A stretch of DNA of 64,000 bases. It comes from Ophiodon elongatus (taxonomy: Eukaryota > Chordata > Actinopteri > Perciformes > Hexagrammidae). Of this stretch, positions 62,938 through 64,000 are shown piece after piece (the first letter of the stretch is position 1; each line of letters starts with the position of its first letter). The stretch spans positions 62,001 to 126,000 of the forward strand of contig JACSYO010000450.1 in the NCBI GenBank assembly GCA_016806645.1, given 5' to 3'. Position numbers and translations under genes: made by a program. The notes below the pieces were generated by a model that worked only from the letters and a program-made list of their open reading frames with translations, was not told where the DNA came from and ran no database searches.

Positions 62938-63283
62938 GCATATATTTATATACATATATATATATATATATACACACACACATGTTTGTATGTTAACATG
63001 CTAGTCTTACTATCAGAACTATCGGAGGCAGCACATCAGAAATCATGTCGTTGAGTTCAGGTTTTAAGTATCTTTCACTGCTGGATACCATCTTGGGTAT
63101 AAAATTCTCAGACTGCATGAAGACCTCTAGTCCAGTCTACCCCCCCCTCCCCCTCATACATACGTGTTCTCGTACAGCGGTCCCATCCAGGCGGGGGCCG
63201 AGAAGCTGGGCATCTGTGGCAGCGTGAGCGGGAGGCTGGGGACTTTGGGAAGAGGAACGCTCGCTAGATTGTTAGTCAACGAC
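24465..63283 (-). CDS. cadps2: calcium-dependent secretion activator 2 (CAPS2), 3' part of gene, 11 exons
   Basis: CADPS2 is a cytosolic/peripheral membrane protein that primes dense-core vesicles for Ca2+-triggered exocytosis through its MUN (Munc13-homology) and C-terminal vesicle-binding regions. Exons on the minus strand are 63283-63164, 61680-61651, 58464-58309, 57877-57730, 53495-53481, 48322-48248, 47453-47370, 47181-47149, 36296-36189, 26138-26034 and 24635-24465. Together they give about 347 codons in one frame. Landmarks are SFSAPAWMGPLYE, SEDLFWKLDALQMF, WPEPEFAKHLEQRLKLMASD, STDFRVALSVCTMFNVLMDA, LSRYDEGTFFSSILSFT, KPGMDLADTYITFVRQNQDI, WLTDRLDLQLHTYQLKTLIK and the acidic end MRDSDEEDD. 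Linkage to fezf1 and aass makes it cadps2 rather than cadps. The PH and C2 domains lie beyond the right edge. Confidence 0.95.
24645..25518. repeat. 20-bp polypurine/polypyrimidine minisatellite abutting the cadps2 last-exon acceptor
   Basis: About 43 units of a 20-mer, read on the cadps2 sense strand as TCCTCCCTTTACCTTCTCCC, begin about 10 nt upstream of the acceptor at 24636. Units are in strict 20-bp register from about 24940 to 25500 and vary in length nearer the exon. The sense strand has no AG between 25529 and 24638. Confidence 0.95.
25519..26033 (-). other. cadps2: rest of the last cadps2 intron
   Basis: Unique sequence with short A- and C-runs. No feature beyond the donor of the preceding exon at 26033. 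Confidence 0.5.
26034..26138 (-). CDS. cadps2: cadps2 penultimate exon
   Basis: This exon has 35 complete codons: QWYSGSMKAV, then CVWLTDRLDLQLHTYQLKTL, then IKIVK. The acceptor is TTCTTCCAG and the donor AAG|GTAAGA. Confidence 0.96.
26229..26822 (+). mobile_element. interspersed repeat family R1, copy 5 (four-unit CTCF-like array)
   Basis: It begins inside a subunit, continues with three full 73-bp tandem subunits and a partial one (boundaries at 26251, 26324, 26397 and 26470), then the shared body and the distal GCCAAGATGGCGACGGCCAA block (YY1-like 26745-26755). It sits in the cadps2 intron between the exons at 36.2 and 26.1 kb. Low divergence between subunits suggests recent tandem expansion. 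Confidence 0.8.
26232..26467 (+). promoter_or_regulatory. four CTCF-core-like motifs in tandem (R1 copy 5)
   Basis: Motif starts at about 26232 (with one base deleted), 26303, 26376 and 26449, all in the same orientation with 73-bp spacing. Confidence 0.55.
26823..29300 (-). other. cadps2: cadps2 intron, mostly unique sequence
   Basis: No gene. A-runs lie at 27587-27602 and 27632-27648. The stretch 27780-28080 is listed separately. Two diverged copies of a segment with CTTCATCATATTGAAAAGGA occur near 28605 and 28835. Confidence 0.45.
27780..28080. promoter_or_regulatory. candidate conserved non-coding element
   Basis: About 300 bp of non-repetitive sequence with balanced base composition in a repeat-ridden intron. 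Homeobox-type TAAT cores, CACCTTT and an AACAAGAATG SOX-like site are visible. Conservation is inferred from texture only. Confidence 0.25.
29325..29425. repeat. 23-bp tandem repeat (GCTAGCTACTTTCTGGCTCG)
   Basis: Four units containing AGCTAGCTACTTTCTGGCTC with CGCAAGCT or CGCTAGCT linkers. The GCTAGC/AGCT parts are palindromic. Confidence 0.9.
29800..30650. repeat. CTCCTCCTCC / TTCATCCATCATGTC minisatellite
   Basis: About 850 bp of CTC/TCC trinucleotide blocks punctuated by TTCATCCATCATGTC. Open Ser/Pro/Leu frames on the plus strand are compositional. It is purine-rich on the cadps2 sense strand, so unlike the arrays at 25 and 54 kb it is not at a splice acceptor. A further (CTC)n lies at 30798-30828. 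Confidence 0.92.
30830..31520 (-). other. cadps2: cadps2 intron, no gene seen
   Basis: Unique sequence, G-runs at 31010-31045, then AT-rich. Confidence 0.4.
31520..31617 (-). mobile_element. tRNA-derived SINE head
   Basis: On the minus strand it reads like a tRNA gene. CTCGGTGGGTACAGCGGGT resembles a polymerase III A box region, and about 30 nt later GGTTGGCGGTTCGATCCCCC contains a consensus B box (GGTTCGATCCC). No cloverleaf with a clean acceptor stem is evident, so it is a SINE head rather than a functional tRNA. Confidence 0.65.
31757..31820. repeat. (GT)n microsatellite
   Basis: About 30 GT units with TTTG interruptions near the end. Confidence 0.95.
32189..32376. repeat. CCTCCACCTCCC array followed by (CA)n
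   Basis: Triplet CCT/CCA/CCC array at 32189-32284, about 35 bp of unique sequence, then a (CA/CG)n array at 32320-32374. Apparent poly-Pro and poly-Gly frames are compositional. Confidence 0.93.
32390..33550 (-). other. cadps2: cadps2 intron, GC-rich then AT-rich, no gene seen
   Basis: GC-rich at 32400-32720 with GGGGGAGG runs, then ordinary sequence. A weak CpG-rich promoter could lie near 32400-32700, but no exon supports it. Confidence 0.35.
33556..33930. repeat. (TTC)n/CTGGTCTTCTTCTT minisatellite
   Basis: About 375 bp of TTCTTC blocks separated by TCTGGTCTTC; polypyrimidine on the plus strand and purine on the cadps2 sense strand. Confidence 0.93.
33931..36188 (-). other. cadps2: cadps2 intron, no gene seen
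   Basis: Includes an AGG/GAGGAGGA run at 34500-34545 and a (TA)n at 34691-34709. Otherwise unique. Confidence 0.4.
36189..36296 (-). CDS. cadps2: cadps2 exon KPGMDLADTY
   Basis: This exon has 36 complete codons, KPGMDLADTYITFVRQNQDI then LRDRVNDELYVEKVFD. The acceptor is CTCCTGCAG and the donor GAT|GTGAGT. Confidence 0.96.
36297..40510 (-). other. cadps2: cadps2 intron, unique sequence
   Basis: More than 4 kb, largely non-repetitive and AT-rich, with a 22-A run at 39487-39508 and C-runs at 39915-39962. No exon, RNA gene or intact mobile element is seen. Confidence 0.45.
40515..40913 (+). mobile_element. interspersed repeat family R1, copy 6 (3' truncated)
   Basis: Three tandem subunits with CTCF-like cores at 40573-40591, 40646-40664 and 40717-40735; the last spacing is 71 bp because of a 2-bp deletion. 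The shared body follows and breaks off at the ACCATAAAGC block, so the distal YY1-like end is absent. Confidence 0.8.
40573..40735 (+). promoter_or_regulatory. three CTCF-core-like motifs in R1 copy 6
   Basis: Three identical TGACCACCAGGGGGCGACT cores in tandem, same strand as those at 5.4 and 26.3 kb. Confidence 0.55.
42461..42769. repeat. (GT)n and (CA)n microsatellites in inverted arrangement
   Basis: (GT)n at 42461-42503 and (CA)n at 42720-42769 are reverse complements 217 bp apart, so the intron RNA could pair them into a long stem. Confidence 0.9.
42840..43220. promoter_or_regulatory. candidate conserved non-coding element
   Basis: Unique sequence rich in homeobox-type cores (TAATTACAC, GATAAT, AGTAATTG), a CAGGTGCAA E-box and AATATTCAGC. 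Without alignment this is a guess. Confidence 0.25.
43350..43379. repeat. perfect 13-bp inverted repeat
   Basis: TGATCCATTAATT and AATTAATGGATCA flank a GGTG loop. Each arm holds an ATTAATT homeodomain-type core. Confidence 0.85.
43793..43836. repeat. (GAT)n microsatellite
   Basis: About 14 uninterrupted GAT units. Confidence 0.95.
43837..45870 (-). other. cadps2: cadps2 intron, no gene supported
   Basis: TCCATCC-type repeats at 44265-44370. A 74-codon Lys-rich open plus-strand frame at 44649-44873 has no recognisable domain. Confidence 0.4.
45871..46170. repeat. 10-bp minisatellite, 30 units in exact register
   Basis: Exactly 30 contiguous 10-mers ending CAACATC, with variation only in the first three bases (GCC in 17 units, otherwise mostly GTG or ATG). 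There is not a single indel in 300 bp. Frames on both strands stay open but are not coding. Confidence 0.97.
46683..46742. repeat. (CCT)n microsatellite
   Basis: About 20 CCT units. Confidence 0.97.
47149..47181 (-). CDS. cadps2: cadps2 33-nt exon VKAAAKYVEVP
   Basis: This exon has 11 complete codons between CTGAAAG and CCC|GTGAGT, in phase 0 on both sides. It joins SILSFT to KPGMDL exactly as in vertebrate CAPS proteins. It has an unusually G-rich plus-strand (C-rich sense) upstream tract. Confidence 0.93.
47370..47453 (-). CDS. cadps2: cadps2 exon LSRYDEGTFFSSILSFT
   Basis: This exon has 28 complete codons, FAAVLDGVLSKL then SRYDEGTFFSSILSFT. The acceptor is GTCTGCAG and the donor ACA|GTGAGT. 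Confidence 0.96.
47918..47978. repeat. (TA)n/(CA)n compound microsatellite
   Basis: TATATA followed by CACACACATACATATATA in a cadps2 intron. Confidence 0.9.
48248..48322 (-). CDS. cadps2: cadps2 exon QQYHSKIDVLIDDAFKDM
   Basis: This exon has 25 complete codons ending ISSLVTK, with donor AAG|GTAAAA. The acceptor is a CAGCAGCAG triplet, so isoforms with QQY, QY or Y at the junction are all in frame. Confidence 0.95.
48511..48590. repeat. (TC)n(AC)n compound microsatellite
   Basis: TCTCTC run at 48511-48547 followed by (AC)n to 48589. Confidence 0.95.
48595..49120. promoter_or_regulatory. candidate conserved non-coding element
   Basis: Two unique stretches (48600-48820 and 48960-49120) with balanced composition and several homeobox and SOX-like cores (TTAATCC, ACAATG, CAACAAAG). 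They are separated by a C-rich CCCACCACC/CACCCT tract. Confidence 0.25.
49121..51319 (-). other. cadps2: cadps2 intron, no gene seen
   Basis: Unique AT-rich sequence with short homopolymer runs. Confidence 0.4.
51320..51894. mobile_element. MITE with long terminal inverted repeats (Harbinger-like)
   Basis: The left end reads CGCTGTCACACCAAAAGCGT continuing TGCGAAT; the right end is its near-perfect reverse complement (ATTCGCAACGCTTTTGGTGT, then GAGCG and CAGCA). TAA trinucleotides at both borders fit the TWA target duplication of PIF/Harbinger elements. It is about 570 bp with no transposase frame, hence non-autonomous. The interior has an AT-rich palindromic patch at 51568-51622. Confidence 0.75.
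51921..52312. repeat. 21-bp minisatellite (GAGGCCCCGAGGAGGCAGAG)
   Basis: About 18 units of a 21-mer with GAGGCCCCGAGGAGGCAG cores, starting 27 bp from the MITE edge. Because 21 is a multiple of three, Arg/Pro/Gly-rich heptapeptide frames stay open, but they have no start or splice context. Confidence 0.95.
52320..53475 (-). other. cadps2: cadps2 intron, AT-rich, no gene seen
   Basis: From about 52740 the sequence is a long drift of TTAATAAT/ATTTGTTAATGG motifs suggesting an old AT-rich repeat. Confidence 0.4.
53481..53495 (-). CDS. cadps2: candidate 15-nt cadps2 microexon (NDKQW)
   Basis: AATGACAAACAATGG lies between a TTTGGGTCCCAG acceptor and a full-consensus GTAAGT donor. It is phase 0 on both sides, fitting between DTGQE (exon ending 57730) and QQYHS (exon starting 48322), so inclusion or skipping keeps the frame. 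The sense strand upstream is AG-free for 1,282 nt, which makes this acceptor the first AG available. The peptide itself is too short to prove homology. Confidence 0.6.
53522..54705. repeat. 17-19-bp minisatellite abutting the cadps2 microexon acceptor
   Basis: About 65 units, sense-strand consensus CTGTCCCTCATGTCCCCC, with longer variants containing CATGTGTCCCC. They start about 27 nt upstream of the 15-nt microexon. No AG dinucleotide occurs on the sense strand across the whole array. The long Pro/Ser/Met/Cys/Val open frames on the minus strand are compositional. Confidence 0.95.
55385..55578. repeat. 29-bp tandem repeat
   Basis: Seven units of a 29-mer beginning ACTTTTAGCTGTGTCCCGTT, then AGCAACCAG. 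Confidence 0.95.
57235..57345. repeat. degenerate TGACG-rich tandem sequence
   Basis: Over ten TGACG/TGACGTGAC cores in 110 bp arranged as an irregular repeat of GACGACGTGACAACTTGACG. Each TGACGT is a CRE half-site. Confidence 0.6.
57730..57877 (-). CDS. cadps2: cadps2 exon STDFRVALSVCTMFNVLMDA
   Basis: This 148-nt exon starts at the third base of a split Arg codon, continues TKSAFDSKMQKASRSTDFRV, then CTMFNVLMDAKKQCSKLCVL and DTGQE. Donor GAG|GTACGC. Confidence 0.96.
58309..58464 (-). CDS. cadps2: cadps2 exon SEDLFWKLDALQMF
   Basis: This 156-nt exon is phase 2 on both sides. It encodes NGSATSEDLFWKLDALQMFV, WPEPEFAKHLEQRLKLMASD and MMEACVKR. The acceptor follows a 25-nt C-rich tract (CCCTCCCCCGCAG). 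The donor GTCAGA is weak. Confidence 0.96.
58465..59700 (-). other. cadps2: cadps2 intron, no gene seen
   Basis: Unique sequence; GGTGGGTGGG/G-run block at 59609-59650. Confidence 0.4.
59700..60110. promoter_or_regulatory. GC-rich candidate regulatory element
   Basis: Locally CpG-rich, with CTAATTAG-type cores (GCAATTAGCCGC, CTAATTAGCGGTG), a (TTC)n/T run at 59893-59921 and a YY1-like ACATGGCCGCC. It could be an enhancer or an internal cadps2 promoter. There is no direct evidence. Confidence 0.3.
60175..60508. repeat. 29-bp minisatellite
   Basis: About 12 units of CGAGCAATAAGTGGGCAACC, then AACGGCACA, with some AAGCGGGC, ACACAAGC and shortened GCAAGACACCGG variants. Confidence 0.95.
60509..61650 (-). 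other. cadps2: cadps2 intron, no gene seen
   Basis: (AT)n at 60707-60745; otherwise AT-rich. G-runs at 61549-61590 lie just 3' of the 30-nt microexon. Confidence 0.4.
61651..61680 (-). CDS. cadps2: 30-nt cadps2 microexon (LQGMNLPDI)
   Basis: A 30-nt segment with TTCTGTTGCAG acceptor and GTAAGT donor. It starts at a third codon base and ends two bases into a codon, exactly fitting ...PLYENT before and NGSATSED after, so both inclusion and skipping are in frame. It encodes LQGMNLPDI plus a junction Phe. A cassette microexon is the natural reading. Confidence 0.7.
61740..61815. repeat. GACGAGGA repeat
   Basis: Short degenerate array of ACGAGGAG units upstream (sense) of the 30-nt microexon, followed by a G-rich block at 61895-61937. 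Confidence 0.8.
61816..63163 (-). other. cadps2: cadps2 intron dominated by (TA)n
   Basis: Unique up to about 62490, then nearly 500 bp of TA/TACATA repeats. No exon is seen. A GC-rich CGCGCCCCCTCGCGCGCC patch at 62275-62293 is CTCF-like on the minus strand. Confidence 0.5.
62495..62985. repeat. (TA)n / TATACATA array
   Basis: About 490 bp of TA dinucleotides with CATA, AATA and CACA interruptions. Tyr/Ile frames here are not coding. Confidence 0.96.
63164..63283 (-). CDS. cadps2: cadps2 exon SFSAPAWMGPLYE (5'-most in window)
   Basis: This 120-nt exon encodes SLTNNLASVPLPKVPSLPLT, LPQMPSFSAPAWMGPLYENT. It is phase 2 on both sides, with acceptor CCGGCAG and donor AC|GTATGT. It is the Pro/Ser-rich linker upstream of the SEDLFWKLDAL exon. 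Confidence 0.9.
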
Positions 63284-64000
63284 CTGCCGGGGTCGAAGGA
63301 CGGCGCGGGAGGGAAACCGTTAAGAAGAATGAAAGAGAAGAAACAGAGACGGTAACCACACACACACACGGACGCAGGAATAGTAACGTATAATAGCAGC
63401 CACTTGTTCATTGATCAATAGCAAACACCATTAAAAGACAGAAAGTCACTGCTCTCTTCTGTTCGCGCCGCTTCCTCCAGTTCGTGTGTTTTGTTTCAGA
63501 AAGCCGCTCTGCACATTGTTCTGCTGCAGCGTGGCCTTGCTGTCTGAGCGCTCTGCCTCCTCAACCAACCATCAACGCCGAGAGGCAACAAAAGGTAGAA
63601 GTGACAATGAGAGATGGAAGTGACCGAGGGCCAGGGGGGGCAGGGGGGCTGGGGGGGGGAATCATATCAGATAAAGACTATTCAGAATAAACAGCAAATC
63701 AATAAACAACTCTGGAAATCTGTTCAGCTTCCCGTGAGTCGCTCACAAAAGACAGAGGTCGTACCTCACCTGGAGCGCTCTCAAATGCTGTTGATGAATA
63801 ATCATTTTGTACTTTTATTGTTGTTATTTCCTACTTTGTTGTAGTTTAGCTGACAGAAAGCGTGAATGCCGTCCATAAAGTCCAGCTGTGAACGACCCGG
63901 ATCACAGATTTGTGGCTGTTGAGTCACGCAAGTCTGCAAAGAGGTGTTTATTTTGAAAATGTATCGATCTGCTCCGTGCAGACGCCCCGCGGCGCGAGAA
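63284..64000 (-). other. cadps2: cadps2 intron at right edge
   Basis: No further exon was found that matches the phase (2) needed by the exon at 63283. A short exon-like segment near 63766-63790 fails the frame test. Confidence 0.4.

Noticed and set aside
63766..63790. Possible further cadps2 exon (CAACAG acceptor, CAG|GTGAGG donor, about 18 nt)
   Set aside because: In the phase required by the exon at 63283 it contains TGA, and the open phases do not fit.

Overview
The window is vertebrate nuclear DNA, most likely from a ray-finned (teleost) fish. It has multi-exon genes with GT-AG introns, very dense microsatellites and minisatellites, tRNA-derived SINE, LINE and MITE debris, and proteins that match vertebrate AASS, FEZF1 and CADPS2 almost residue for residue. 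The same three genes lie in this order and orientation in mammals (human 7q31), which fixes the paralogue identities: fezf1 rather than fezf2, and cadps2 rather than cadps. No prokaryotic, viral or plasmid gene system is visible.

Layout, all three genes on the minus strand. (1) Positions 919-5106 hold the first seven coding exons of aass (301 codons, lysine-ketoglutarate reductase half); the rest lies beyond the left edge. A CpG-rich stretch with CRE and CCAAT motifs near 7330-7690 is the likely aass promoter. (2) Positions 11214-17903 hold a complete four-exon fezf1 (430 aa, Eh1 repressor motif, six C2H2 zinc fingers), with a probable polyadenylation signal at 10251 and a GC-rich promoter/5' UTR region above 17903. 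(3) Positions 24465-63283 hold the last eleven exons of cadps2 (about 347 codons, from within the MUN/C-terminal region to the stop), including two microexons of 30 and 15 nt that keep the reading frame. Its 5' part lies beyond the right edge.

The rest is intergenic and intronic DNA rich in repeats. One recurrent interspersed repeat (copies near 3.0-3.7, 5.4-5.9, 23.6, 26.2-26.8 and 40.5-40.9 kb) carries 71-73 bp tandem subunits, each with a near-consensus CTCF core site, plus a YY1-like site near its other end. A MITE with long terminal inverted repeats lies at 51.3-51.9 kb, a tRNA-derived SINE at 31.5 kb and a LINE reverse-transcriptase fragment at 0.24-0.44 kb.

The most unusual observation concerns two pyrimidine-rich minisatellites that sit directly against cadps2 3' splice sites (upstream of the terminal exon and of the 15-nt microexon). 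Read on the sense strand they contain no AG dinucleotide for 892 and 1,282 nt, while each repeat unit contains a branch-point-like motif. They look like tandem-repeat expansions of the splice-acceptor polypyrimidine/AG-exclusion zone. The three genes do not form a pathway: aass degrades lysine in mitochondria, fezf1 is a forebrain/olfactory transcription factor and cadps2 primes dense-core vesicles. Their linkage is ancestral synteny.
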